DNA of 64,000 nucleotides from CAZAKZ01 sp964485695 (GTDB lineage: Bacteria > Planctomycetota > JAFGQW01): assembly GCA_964485695.1 (NCBI GenBank), contig CAZAKZ010000011.1, positions 1 through 64,000 of the forward strand, read 5' to 3'. The position numbers and the translations under genes were made by a program. The notes under the pieces were generated by a model. That model was not told where the DNA came from. It saw nothing but the letters and a program-made list of their open reading frames with translations, and ran no database searches. This document shows, one piece after another, positions 35,795-44,148 of the stretch. Within the stretch, counting starts at the first letter, position 1. Each line of letters begins with the position of its first letter.

Positions 35795-36625
35795 ATGAAT
35801 CCACTGCACGTTCCGCTGGCCGCCATGCTTCTCGTCCTTTTCCTCTCTTCCCAGGCGCGAACCCAGGACCCGGCCGAAAAGAAGGCCGACGACAAGGCCG
35901 ACCGGGGGAGGAAGATCCTCCAGGAGGCCCTGGACAAGCGGGGTGGAAGGAAGGCCCTCGAGGCCATCCGGGATTTCGTGCTCACCCTCGAGGGAAAGCG
36001 TGAGGCCGGGCAGAATCAGCCCATGGCGGTCCAGGCCGTGCGCAAGGTGCTGTACGGTGAAACGTCGTGTCTGTTGGATGATACGACCGCCACTGCCGGA
36101 GGATTCCGGATGCGGTGGAAGATCACGATTAGCGGGAACCAGGGATACAAGCAGACAAGAATCGGAGGGGGTCGCATGTCCCCCCAGGCCGTGGCAAGGC
36201 ACTGGGCAGGACACCACCGCTCCACCCTGGGCATTCTCCGGGCGCTGCTCGATCAAGGGAGCCGGTTCACCTTCGTGAGCAAGGACAAGGTCGAGGTCAA
36301 GATCAAGGACAGGGACAAGGACAAGGTCGAGATCATCGAAACCGAGGTGGTGCGGATCTTCAGAAAAGGGGAACCCCCTCTGGACGTGGATGTGGATCCG
36401 GATACGGGTTACTTTCTCCGCGTGCGCTGGAAGGAGCGACCGCGGTCCGGTGCCCAACCCGAGGCCATGGAGATCCTCTACGGTGAATTTAGGAGTCTCG
36501 AAGGGCTGAAGGGCATGCCGATCCGGGCGGTTTTCCGAAATCCAGGCAAGGCGAAGGACACCCGCAAGACCGTGTCCATGAAGGTGAACACCGGTCTTAC
36601 CATGAAGGACTTCCCCCTGCAATGA
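35795..36625 (+). CDS. Exported protein, possibly LolA/lipoprotein-sorting-like
   Basis: A 276-residue exported protein with AGGAGGTCCTG directly before the ATG. Residues 1-23 are a signal peptide (M-L-L-V-L-F-L-S-S-Q-A-R-T). The mature start has the pattern L-D-K-R-G-G-R-K-A-L-E-A-I-R-D-F-V-L-T-L-E-G, common to exported proteins related to LolA/LolB-like beta barrels. A very charged run K-D-K-V-E-V-K-I-K-D-R-D-K-D lies near 165. I cannot assign a function. It stands alone between two inverted copies of a 51-bp repeat, and a TAAAAT (35750-35755) is a possible -10 box. Confidence 0.7.
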   Translation: MNPLHVPLAAMLLVLFLSSQARTQDPAEKKADDKADRGRKILQEALDKRGGRKALEAIRDFVLTLEGKREAGQNQPMAVQAVRKVLYGETSCLLDDTTATAGGFRMRWKITISGNQGYKQTRIGGGRMSPQAVARHWAGHHRSTLGILRALLDQGSRFTFVSKDKVEVKIKDRDKDKVEIIETEVVRIFRKGEPPLDVDVDPDTGYFLRVRWKERPRSGAQPEAMEILYGEFRSLEGLKGMPIRAVFRNPGKAKDTRKTVSMKVNTGLTMKDFPLQ

Positions 36626-36686
36626 GTCCTCCGGACCCGCATTTCGGGAACCCATTCAGTTCGACTGGAAAGGGCTGAGTGACCGG

Positions 36687-36738
36687 AAACGGGGTCATCC
36701 GACCCGTTTCAGCCGGTTGAAAAGCCGTGAATGTCCCC
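36687..36738 (+). repeat. 51-bp repeat, copy B (inverted partner at 35634)
   Basis: The second copy of the element described at 35634-35684. It includes the hairpin GAAACGGG(G)TC-ATCC-GACCCGTTTC (36686-36710), which may also end transcription of the preceding gene although no T-run follows. Differences from copy A partly preserve the stems. Confidence 0.8.
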
Positions 36739-36786
36739 TGATCTGGACAGATCTTGCCTTTCAGCCGGGCGTCCATCCTCCCCGGC

Positions 36787-37092
36787 CTAGCCCCCGCCCT
36801 TCCGGACCCAGTCCATGTAGTCGCTACTCCCGCCCACCGGCTCCAGGGCCACCACCTCGGGCACCTCGTACGGGTGGAGGGCCTTCACCCGGGTGGTGAA
36901 GGCCTCCAGGCCCGCGGCCGGGACTTTGGCGATGAGCAGCGCCTCGCTGTCCGCCTCCTGCCGGCCCTGCCAGACGTAGTGGCTGGTCACGCCCGGGACC
37001 ACGTTGATGCAGGCCGCAAGGCGCTCCTGCACCAGGGTCCTGGCCAGGTCGTCGGCCCGGTCGGGCGGTGCCGTGACGAGGACGATGCGCAT
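36787..37092 (-). CDS. cutA: Divalent-cation tolerance protein CutA
   Basis: A 101-residue trimeric ferredoxin-like protein of the CutA1 family. Clear marks are V-L-V-T-A-P, A-A-C-I-N-V-V-P-G-V-T-S-H-Y-V-W-Q-G, and H-P-Y-E-V-P-E-V-V-A-L. Length is normal. The role is debated (metal tolerance, signalling). It lies 10 nt downstream of a parvulin gene as the last member of a minus-strand run. Confidence 0.95.
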   Translation of the reverse strand: MRIVLVTAPPDRADDLARTLVQERLAACINVVPGVTSHYVWQGRQEADSEALLIAKVPAAGLEAFTTRVKALHPYEVPEVVALEPVGGSSDYMDWVRKGGG

Positions 37093-37102
37093 GGGGGCGC
37101 CC

Positions 37103-38758
37103 CTACTTCCGCTGGACGATCTTCGCCATGTTGGTCAGCTGCTCCTGGAGCTTCTGGATCTCCACAGGAGAGGGCTGGCGATCCCGGTCCTCCTTGAAGA
37201 GCTCGTCCTTCACCTTCTCGAAGGATGTCTTTTCTCTTTGGATCAGCTTCACGACGTGAAAACCATGGGGGCTCGAGACAGGCTCGCTGGCGACCTCGCC
37301 GGGCTTCAGGGCTTTCACCACCTCGTGGAATTCAGGGCTGATGCGCTGGCTGCTGTAGCCGTTGATGATCCCGCCGCGTTCGCCCGTGAATTTCTCGTCG
37401 CTGTATTCCCGGGCCAGCTTGGTGAAGTCGCCTCCGGCCTTGAGGTCCTGGATCACCTTCATGGCCTTGCCCCGGATCTCCTTCTCGAGGACGGACTTCA
37501 GGGTTTTCTCCCGCACCTGGGGGTACTGGGTGGAGATCAGGATGATGGAGACGGCCTTCTTTGTGCCCTTGGGGGTGGTGACCTTCTTGACCAGCTGGAC
37601 CAGGTGGACGCCGAAGGGGGTGGGGATGGGATCGGAGACGCCGCCCGGCTCCAGACGCTCCAGGGCGCTCGAGATCTGCGGCACCTTTTCTCCCGACTTG
37701 AACGAATCCCAGAGGCCACCCTTGTCCCGGGTGAGCGGGTCCTGGCTGTGCGTCTTGGCCAGGGCGGCGAAATCGGCGCCCTGGGTGAGCTGGGCCTTCA
37801 GGGTTTTGACCTGGGTCAGGACCTTGTCCCGGTCCTTGTCGGTGAAGGCCAGGAAGATGTGGCGGGCCGAGTAGGCGGTGTCGAACTCCGCGGGCTCGAT
37901 CTTGGCCGCGACACAGCCCTCCTTCACCTTGAAGGGGCCGAGGATATCGCCGATGGTGCCGGCTTCCACCGCGGCCTCGAATTCCTTTCCAAAGCGGTTC
38001 TTCCAGAACTCGCCCAGCTTTCCGCCGCCCGACTTGGACCAGTCGTCCGAGAACTTTCCGGCCAGCATGCCGAAGTCCTCTCCGCCGCGCACCCGGGCAG
38101 CCAGCTTGTCCGCCGTGTCCTTGGCTTCCTTCTCGATCCTGTCGATCTGGAGGTAGTGTTCCTTCTCGGAGTAGCGGCTGGCGAAGCGCTCGTCGTTCAA
38201 GTTGGTGGTGAAGACGATGTGCGCCACCTTGAACATCTCGCCGTCCTGGCCGTACTTCTGCTCGAAGGTCTGCTTCAGGGAGTCGTAGTCCGGCTTCTTC
38301 TTGGCGCGAACCAGCTGGGCCCAGAGATTCTCGTTGGAGTGGTAGTCCCGCATGTAGGCCAGGGTGTTCGCGAGGGTGGTGCCCTGGCGTTTCAGCATCT
38401 CATCGGCCGCCTTCTCGTCGTTGTTGAACCGGCCGAGGAAGTTCTTCTTCCACTCGTCCACCTTCTTCTGCACTTCCTTGGCGTCGACGGCGATATTGAG
38501 GCGTTTGGCCTCCTGCTTGGCCAGCTTCGCCTTGACCATCTGACCCAGCAGGTTCTGGCCATACTGTCTGAACAGGGCCTCGTGGACCTCCTTCAGGGTG
38601 ATGACTTCCCCGTTGACCACGGCGGCCGCGCCTTCGGGCAGCGGTGTTTCCTGGGGGGGTGCGCCCGTACCGGGCTGGGCCCAGGCGCCGAGGACCGGGA
38701 CCAGGATCAGGGCTGCCAGGATGAAACAGTTCTTGGGATTCAAGGGCGTGTTCCTCAT
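37103..38758 (-). CDS. Exported peptidyl-prolyl isomerase with three parvulin domains
   Basis: A 551-residue exported chaperone/isomerase. Residues 1-27 are a signal peptide. A SurA-like N-terminal region begins with A-A-A-V-V-N-G-E-V-I-T-L. Three PpiC-like units follow: ~175-290 (V-A-H-I-V-F-T-T then G-G-E-D-F-G-M-L-A), ~298-390 (S-A-R-H-I-F-L-A-F, G-A-D-F-A-A-L-A, G-G-L-W-D-S, P-F-G-V-H-L-V), and ~400-515 (V-S-I-I-L-I-S-T, G-G-D-F-T-K-L-A, H-G-F-H-V-V-K). The first and third lack the canonical His near the start and may be non-catalytic. It probably folds outer-membrane or secreted proteins. Confidence 0.9.
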   Translation of the reverse strand: MRNTPLNPKNCFILAALILVPVLGAWAQPGTGAPPQETPLPEGAAAVVNGEVITLKEVHEALFRQYGQNLLGQMVKAKLAKQEAKRLNIAVDAKEVQKKVDEWKKNFLGRFNNDEKAADEMLKRQGTTLANTLAYMRDYHSNENLWAQLVRAKKKPDYDSLKQTFEQKYGQDGEMFKVAHIVFTTNLNDERFASRYSEKEHYLQIDRIEKEAKDTADKLAARVRGGEDFGMLAGKFSDDWSKSGGGKLGEFWKNRFGKEFEAAVEAGTIGDILGPFKVKEGCVAAKIEPAEFDTAYSARHIFLAFTDKDRDKVLTQVKTLKAQLTQGADFAALAKTHSQDPLTRDKGGLWDSFKSGEKVPQISSALERLEPGGVSDPIPTPFGVHLVQLVKKVTTPKGTKKAVSIILISTQYPQVREKTLKSVLEKEIRGKAMKVIQDLKAGGDFTKLAREYSDEKFTGERGGIINGYSSQRISPEFHEVVKALKPGEVASEPVSSPHGFHVVKLIQREKTSFEKVKDELFKEDRDRQPSPVEIQKLQEQLTNMAKIVQRK

Positions 38759-38895
38759 TGGTTTTCAAGCACTCCTATATCTGGGTGAAACCACAAACAT
38801 CTGGAAATCGACATCGAAATCGGAGGAAAGAGTATAGATCACGAAGCCGTGAAGGGGCAAGTCAAGGCCGGGGTTCAGGAGGGGAATCGGATCTT

Positions 38896-39576
38896 TCAGT
38901 CGGGCGCGGGTAGGTCCCGCCGGCGGATCCACCACGACGTCAGGGCGCCGGCGAGAAAACCTCCGATATGGGCCCACCAGGCCACGCCGCCGCCGTCCAT
39001 GGCGCCCAGGGAGCCCACGCCCTGGAAGAGCTGCAGCACGAACCAGAAGCCCAGGAACAGGTAGGCCGGCACCTCCACGGCCTGGATGAGGATGAAGATG
39101 AACACCACCGCCACGACCCGCGCCCGGGGATAGAAGATCAGATAGCTGCCCAGAATCCCGGCAATGGCGCCGCTGGCACCGATGGTGTGGATCTCCGAGG
39201 ACGGGTCCAGGAGGGCCTGGAGAAGGGAGCCGGCCATGCCGCACCCCAGATAGAAGAAGACGAATCGAACGTGGCCCAGGCGGTCCTCCACGTTGTCGCC
39301 GAAGATGTAGAGGTAGAGCATGTTGCCCAGGAGATGGAGCCACCCGCCATGGAGGAACATACAGGTGATCAGCGTGGCGAGGCGGCCAGGCAAGGAGCCG
39401 GGGCCCGCGCCGAAGAGCTGGGCGGGGGCCATGCCGAACCGGTCGATGAAGAGATCCAGCCGGTCCTCGGGCAGGAGGGCCTGGTAGAGGAAGAGCAGCG
39501 TGCAGCTTCCGATCAGGACGGAATTGACGACCGGAAAGTGGCGGGAGGGGATGGTGTCCTTGATGGGGAAAAACAA
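38896..39576 (-). CDS. Rhomboid-family intramembrane serine protease
   Basis: A 226-residue six-helix membrane protein. The rhomboid signature is intact: H81-L-L-G-N85 in helix 2, the nucleophile S135 in I-G-A-S-G-A-I-A-G, and the catalytic H203 in W-A-H-I-G-G-F-L-A-G. It cleaves membrane proteins within or near the bilayer; the substrate is unknown. It starts 5 nt after the rluA-type gene and precedes the parvulin gene. Confidence 0.93.
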   Translation of the reverse strand: MFFPIKDTIPSRHFPVVNSVLIGSCTLLFLYQALLPEDRLDLFIDRFGMAPAQLFGAGPGSLPGRLATLITCMFLHGGWLHLLGNMLYLYIFGDNVEDRLGHVRFVFFYLGCGMAGSLLQALLDPSSEIHTIGASGAIAGILGSYLIFYPRARVVAVVFIFILIQAVEVPAYLFLGFWFVLQLFQGVGSLGAMDGGGVAWWAHIGGFLAGALTSWWIRRRDLPAPD

Positions 39577-39581
39577 CTGTG

Positions 39582-40592
39582 TCAGCCCGATCTTTCGCTA
39601 GCGGCGCCGTGGCCGTTCACCGACTCGATGCCCGCCGCCTTCATGAACGCTCGCATGTCCTCGGGCAGATCCGCCTCCAGGGAGACGAATCGATCCAGAA
39701 ACACGTGATAGAACCGGAGCTTCCGGTTGTGCAGGGCCTGGCGGGCGATTTTTCCGGCCGGGCGGCTCCGGGAATCGCCGTACACGGGATCCGCCACCAC
39801 GGGATGGCCGATATGGTCCAGGTGGACGCGGATCTGGTGCGTGCGGCCCTGGAGGGGAAGGGCGGCCACCAGGGTATGGGCAGGCCCCCGGGCCAGGACC
39901 CGATACCGGGTCCGGGCCTTGAGGCCGTCGGAGCGCACTTCCCGGCGCATGCGGTGGTCGCCCCGGCGGCTCGGACCTATGGGCCCGTCCACCCGGCCCG
40001 CATCCGCCTCCACCACGCCTTCGACAATGGCGAGATACTCCTTTTCCACCAGCCGATTCAGGAACTGAAATGACAGTGACGGTCGGATCCGGTCGTCCTT
40101 GGATACCAGGAGAACCCCGCTGGTCTCGCGATCCAGGCGGTGGCAGAGCTTGGGCACGATGTCGGCTTCGGGGTCGTCCGGACGCCGGTAGCGCAGGTGC
40201 AGGGCGTTGATGAGTGTATTGAACAGGTGCCGGCCCACCGGATGCACCACGATGCCCGGCTGCTTGTCGAGGGCGACCAGGTGATCGTCCTCGTAGAGGA
40301 TATTCAGGGGAATCCGGTCGTGGTGGACCTCGGCCTCCAGGGGGCCGAGATCGGCGTGGATCCGATCTCCCACCCGGACTTTAACGCCTCCCTTCCGCGG
40401 GACGCCGTTCAGGATCACGTGGCCCTGGCTGCACCGGGACTTCAGCCGGGTCCGGGAGCGCCAGGTGACGTAGCGTTTCAGCAGGGCGTCCAGGCGCATG
40501 CCCGCCTCGCCCGCAGATACCACGAGGTCCACCTCGGTGATCGGCCGGCCCAGATCGAGAGGGCCTCCGTCCTTGTTCCGGATCAAACCCAT
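39582..40592 (-). CDS. RluA-family 23S rRNA pseudouridine synthase
   Basis: A 336-residue pseudouridine synthase. An S4 RNA-binding domain (~28-90; L-D-A-L-L-K-R-Y, G-H-V-I-L-N-G) precedes the catalytic domain with D154 in H-R-L-D-R-E-T-S-G-V-L-L and the late motif G-R-T-H-Q-I-R-V-H-L. The layout is that of RluC/RluD, which modify helix positions in 23S rRNA; which site cannot be told. It heads the run rluA-like, rhomboid, parvulin, cutA. Confidence 0.93.
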   Translation of the reverse strand: MGLIRNKDGGPLDLGRPITEVDLVVSAGEAGMRLDALLKRYVTWRSRTRLKSRCSQGHVILNGVPRKGGVKVRVGDRIHADLGPLEAEVHHDRIPLNILYEDDHLVALDKQPGIVVHPVGRHLFNTLINALHLRYRRPDDPEADIVPKLCHRLDRETSGVLLVSKDDRIRPSLSFQFLNRLVEKEYLAIVEGVVEADAGRVDGPIGPSRRGDHRMRREVRSDGLKARTRYRVLARGPAHTLVAALPLQGRTHQIRVHLDHIGHPVVADPVYGDSRSRPAGKIARQALHNRKLRFYHVFLDRFVSLEADLPEDMRAFMKAAGIESVNGHGAASERSG

Positions 40593-40620
40593 TCCTATAC
40601 CATGCCAGAGATGCGGAGAA

Positions 40621-40695
40621 TTGGGGACAGGTCCTTGATTCTAGTAAGGTATCTGTCTCCCATTTTCCAAAAAAGGTATCTGTCCCCATTTTTCC
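40621..40695. repeat. GGTATCTGTCCCC repeat cluster
   Basis: Two near-identical direct copies, AAGGTATCTGTCTCCCATTTTCC (40646-40668) and AAGGTATCTGTCCCCATTTTTCC (40673-40695), stand next to an inverted partner GGGGACAG (40623-40630). The motif has the style of REP-like elements mobilised by REP-associated tyrosine transposases, but no transposase gene is nearby. It fills the divergent region between the rluA-type gene and an XRE regulator. Confidence 0.6.
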
Positions 40696-40782
40696 CCTTT
40701 ATGATCTTCAAGGTAGACTGCTCTGTTTCACCGGGTCCGGCAAGGCTCCGGATCCCGCTACCCGAAGAGGGGAGGGCCGCTC

Positions 40783-41460
40783 GTGGTCCGAGGCCGCTCA
40801 AAACGATCAAAAAAGAAGACTGCCAAGTCCTCAAAAAGAACCCCGGGCCGGGTACCGGAAAGGGATTTTGCCGCGCTGCTCGTGGCGCATATCGAATCCA
40901 CCGGCATCACCAAGGCCGAACTGGCCCGGGCCATCCAGACCCGACCCCAGTACATCCGGGAGATCGAGACCCGGAGGAAACCGCCTCCCACCCTGGACAA
41001 GGTGGAGATCCTGGCCGATGCGCTGGGCCTTTCCGGCACTCCGCGGGACCTGTTCCTGGCCCGGGCCCGGGAGGGGCGCACCAAGCCGGAATCGCGGAAA
41101 TACTTCCGGAACCTGGAAGACGCCTTTTCCAGGCTCATGGATATCTTTTCCGTGAATGCCGATGCGCGCAACGCCGTCCGCAAGGGCAAGTTCAACGTTC
41201 TGGTGGACCACATCCAGGACGCCTTCATGGATGCAGGCAAGGTGAAGAGCGAGAAGGACTTCGTGCCCATCCTCCAGGTCCTCCGCTACAGCGCTTTCCT
41301 CAAGGAGCTCCTCGAAGGTCTGGATACCCTGCGCGAGGACCACACCTCCGAGGACCTCGACTGGGTTCAGACCGAGCTTCTGAAACAGCTGGAGCGGATG
41401 GTGGGTCTCAGGAAGGGGGAGCAGGAGATATTCCAGAAGCTGGCCCGCAAGCGAAAATAA
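40783..41460 (+). CDS. XRE-type helix-turn-helix protein with extra C-terminal domain
   Basis: A 225-residue protein with GTG start preceded by a G/A-rich site (GGGGAGGG). A very basic tail (K/R/S-rich, 1-25) leads into an XRE HTH (~30-90; I-T-K-A-E-L-A-R-A-I-Q-T-R-P-Q-Y-I-R-E-I-E). The rest (~95-225) is helical and acidic, with no recognised ligand domain. It is a likely DNA-binding regulator of unknown target; a partner is not obvious. The gene ends in a 15-bp tandem duplication. Confidence 0.8.
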   Translation: MVRGRSKRSKKKTAKSSKRTPGRVPERDFAALLVAHIESTGITKAELARAIQTRPQYIREIETRRKPPPTLDKVEILADALGLSGTPRDLFLARAREGRTKPESRKYFRNLEDAFSRLMDIFSVNADARNAVRKGKFNVLVDHIQDAFMDAGKVKSEKDFVPILQVLRYSAFLKELLEGLDTLREDHTSEDLDWVQTELLKQLERMVGLRKGEQEIFQKLARKRK

Positions 41461-41473
41461 CGCAAGCGAAAAT
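41446..41473 (+). repeat. 15-bp tandem duplication at gene end
   Basis: CGCAAGCGAAAAT occurs at 41446-41458 and again at 41461-41473, spanning the XRE gene stop codon. A recent slippage duplication is the simple reading; it sits just before the start of the methyltransferase gene. Confidence 0.8.
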
Positions 41474-41488
41474 GAATTGAACCCATCC

Positions 41489-42274
41489 ATGCTTTCCCGG
41501 CGAAAGCTCCGCCTTCTGAAGGGCCTGCACCATCCCCGGGGACGCCGGCGTCACGGCCTCTTCCTGGTGGAAGGTCCCCGCGGGGTGGCGGAGGCCGTCC
41601 AGTCCGGCTGGCCCCTCGAGGAGGTCTTTCTGGACCCTGCCGCGTCCCCCGGCCTCCGGGCCGACCTGGTGGCGCGGTTGAAGGACCAAGGCGTACCCAG
41701 GATCCCGGTGACCCGGGAGGACCTCCTGGAGGTGACGGACACGGTGACGCCGCAGCCGGTCCTGGCCACGGCCCGTATGCGGACGCCGGACCTGGACCGG
41801 GCCCTGGACACCCGCACCGGTCCTGTTCTGGTGGTGGCCGGGGTCCAGGATCCGGGCAACCTCGGTGCGCTGCTCCGGACCGCGGACGCCTTTGCCTGCT
41901 CGCCGGTGCTGCTGCTCAAGGGTACGGCCGACCCCTACAATCCCAAGGCGGTGCGCGGGGCCATGGGCGCTCTCTTCCACGTGGAGGTGGGGACGGACCT
42001 GGATGTGGCCGCGGGCCTCTCCCTGCTGTCCCATCACGGCTTCCGGCTCATTGCGGCCGTGCCCCACGGGGGCGTCGACCCCCGGCGCCTCGCCCAGGGT
42101 GGAAAGCAGGCGCTCTGTGTGGGCGGGGAAGGGGGGGGCCTCTCCGCCGACCTGGTGAGCCGGGCCGCACAGCGGGTGACGGTGCACACCCCGGGTCAGG
42201 CCGAGAGTCTGAACGTGGTCGTGGCCGCCGGGATCCTGCTGCACCGGCTGGTCAATCCTCCATCGGCATCTTGA
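41489..42274 (+). CDS. SpoU/TrmH-family RNA 2'-O-ribose methyltransferase
   Basis: A 261-residue SPOUT methyltransferase. The ATG at 41489 is preferred to a TTG four codons earlier. An N-terminal substrate-binding part (F-L-V-E-G-P-R-G-V-A-E-A) precedes the knot domain with motif 1 G-V-Q-D-P-G-N-L-G-A-L-L-R-T-A, motif 2 V-G-G-E-G-G-G-L-S, and motif 3 E-S-L-N-V-V-V-A-A-G-I-L-L. It transfers a methyl group to ribose in 23S rRNA or tRNA. It converges with hutU, with a 23-nt overlap of the 3' ends. Confidence 0.93.
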   Translation: MLSRRKLRLLKGLHHPRGRRRHGLFLVEGPRGVAEAVQSGWPLEEVFLDPAASPGLRADLVARLKDQGVPRIPVTREDLLEVTDTVTPQPVLATARMRTPDLDRALDTRTGPVLVVAGVQDPGNLGALLRTADAFACSPVLLLKGTADPYNPKAVRGAMGALFHVEVGTDLDVAAGLSLLSHHGFRLIAAVPHGGVDPRRLAQGGKQALCVGGEGGGLSADLVSRAAQRVTVHTPGQAESLNVVVAAGILLHRLVNPPSAS

Positions 42275-43907
42275 TCCCGTGGGTTTTGCCGAACTCCCGG
42301 GCCTTTTCCTCTCCTGAATCCGCGTGGCGCACGATGCCGAGACCGGGATCACAGGTGAAGACCCGCCGGGCCCGGGCGGCCATCTCATCGGTGCCGTCCA
42401 GGCAGGTGACCTGTCCGGCATGGATGGAGTTGCCGATGCCCACGCCCCCGCCGTGGTGGACGCTCACCCAGGTGGCGCCCGCGGCGGTATTCAGCAGGGC
42501 GTTGAGGATGGGCCAGTCGGCCACCGCATCCGTGCCGTCCAGCATGGCCTCGGTCTCCCGGTTGGGGGAGGCCACGGACCCGGTGTCCAGGTGGTCGCGG
42601 CCCACCACGATGGGGGCCGAGATCTCCCCGGACTTCACCATGGAATTGATGATGTCCGCGAACCGGGCGCGTTCGTGGTAACCCAGCCAGCAGATGCGAG
42701 CCGGCAGGCCCTGGAAGGGCACGCGCTTCCGGGCCAGCTCGATCCACCGGGTGAGGAGCTTGTCGTCGGCGAATTCCTGGAGGATCACCTGGTCGGTCTT
42801 GTAGATGTCCTCGGGATCGCCCGACAAGGCCACCCAGCGGAAGGGTCCGCGGCCCTCGCAGAACATGGGACGGATGTAGGACGGTACGAAACCGGGAAAG
42901 GCAAAGGCGTCCTCGATGCCGGCGTCAAATGCCTGGCCCCGCAGGTTGTTGCCGTAATCGAAGGTGATGGAGCCCCGCTTCATCAGCTCCAGCATGCAGC
43001 AGACGTGCTCGGCCATGGAGTCCATGGCCCGGGTGATGTAGTCCTGGGGGCTGGAGTGCCTGAGGGCCAGGGCTTCCTCGTACGATAAGCCATGAGGCAC
43101 GTAGCCGTTGAGGTTGTCGTGAGCGCTGGTCTGGTCGGTGAGGAGCTCGGGCACCACGTCGCGGTGAATCATGCGGGTGAGAAGGTCCACCTGGTTGCCG
43201 TGATAGCCGATGCTCCACGCCTTGCCCTGGGACCGGGCGACCAGGGCCTTTTCTATGGCCTTGTCGACGTCCTCTTCCACCTCGTCCAGGTATCCGGTGT
43301 CCAGGCGTCGCTGCAGGCGTTCTGAATTTACCTCCGCGCCCAGGTAGACAGCGCCGAGGAGGGTGGCGGACAGGGGCTGGGCGCCGCTCATGCCGCCCAG
43401 GCCGCCGCTCACCACGAGGCGGCCCTTGGCCTCGCCCTCGAAGTGCTGGCGAAAGACCTCGGCAAAGGTCTCGTACGTGCCCTGGACAATGCCCTGGGAT
43501 CCGATGTAGATCCAGCTCCCGGCCGTCATCTGGCCGTACATGATGAGGCCCCGGTCCTCGAGGTCCCGGAAGTGTTCCCAGCTGGCCCACCGCGGCACGA
43601 GGTTGGAATTGGCGATGATAACCCGAGGGCTCCAGGTGTGCGTGCGAAAGACCCCCACCGGTTTCCCCGACTGAACGACCAGGGTTTCATCCTCTTCGAG
43701 GTTCACCAGGCTCCGGGAAATGGCCTCGAAGCATTCCCAGTTTCGTGCCGCCTTGCCGGACCCGCCGTAAATGACCAGGTTCTCCCAGTCCTCGGCCACG
43801 TTGGGGTCGAGGTTATTTCGAATCATCCGGTAAGGGGCTTCTATTTGCCAGTTCTTGCAGGTGAGCTGGGTGCCCGTCGGTGCCTGGACGGGTTGACGTT
43901 CGGTCAT
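42252..43907 (-). CDS. hutU: Urocanate hydratase
   Basis: A 551-residue urocanase, the second step of histidine degradation (urocanate to imidazolonepropionate), using tightly bound NAD. ATG at 43907 is preceded by AGGAG. Family hallmarks: G-G-S-G-K-A-A-R-N, T-H-T-W-S-P-R-V, G-S-Q-G-I-V-Q-G-T-Y, V-S-G-G-L-G-G-M-S-G-A-Q, D-Q-T-S-A-H-D, and G-V-G-I-G-N-S-I-H-A-G. Length is normal. The other hut genes (hutH, hutI, hutG/F) are not adjacent, so the pathway is scattered or used differently. Confidence 0.97.
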   Translation of the reverse strand: MTERQPVQAPTGTQLTCKNWQIEAPYRMIRNNLDPNVAEDWENLVIYGGSGKAARNWECFEAISRSLVNLEEDETLVVQSGKPVGVFRTHTWSPRVIIANSNLVPRWASWEHFRDLEDRGLIMYGQMTAGSWIYIGSQGIVQGTYETFAEVFRQHFEGEAKGRLVVSGGLGGMSGAQPLSATLLGAVYLGAEVNSERLQRRLDTGYLDEVEEDVDKAIEKALVARSQGKAWSIGYHGNQVDLLTRMIHRDVVPELLTDQTSAHDNLNGYVPHGLSYEEALALRHSSPQDYITRAMDSMAEHVCCMLELMKRGSITFDYGNNLRGQAFDAGIEDAFAFPGFVPSYIRPMFCEGRGPFRWVALSGDPEDIYKTDQVILQEFADDKLLTRWIELARKRVPFQGLPARICWLGYHERARFADIINSMVKSGEISAPIVVGRDHLDTGSVASPNRETEAMLDGTDAVADWPILNALLNTAAGATWVSVHHGGGVGIGNSIHAGQVTCLDGTDEMAARARRVFTCDPGLGIVRHADSGEEKAREFGKTHGIKMPMED

Positions 43908-44148
43908 GGTTGACTCCTCGTATACCGCGCGAGCGGTGCTCGGTCCCGGAGATGCCGGAACGGGGCTCTCGAGCCCACGGGACAATCCCGGACCCCAGGA
44001 GCCGGGTTAAGTATAGAATCTTCAGGTTCCATTCCCAGAGATGGAAAGAGGGGTAGGGAATCTTTTTTGCGGAAATCGCTTTTCGGCCCCGGGGCGGGCG
44101 GGAAAGATGTGTCCTTCAAGTCCAGAGGAGCCCCAGAGGAACTGTTGC

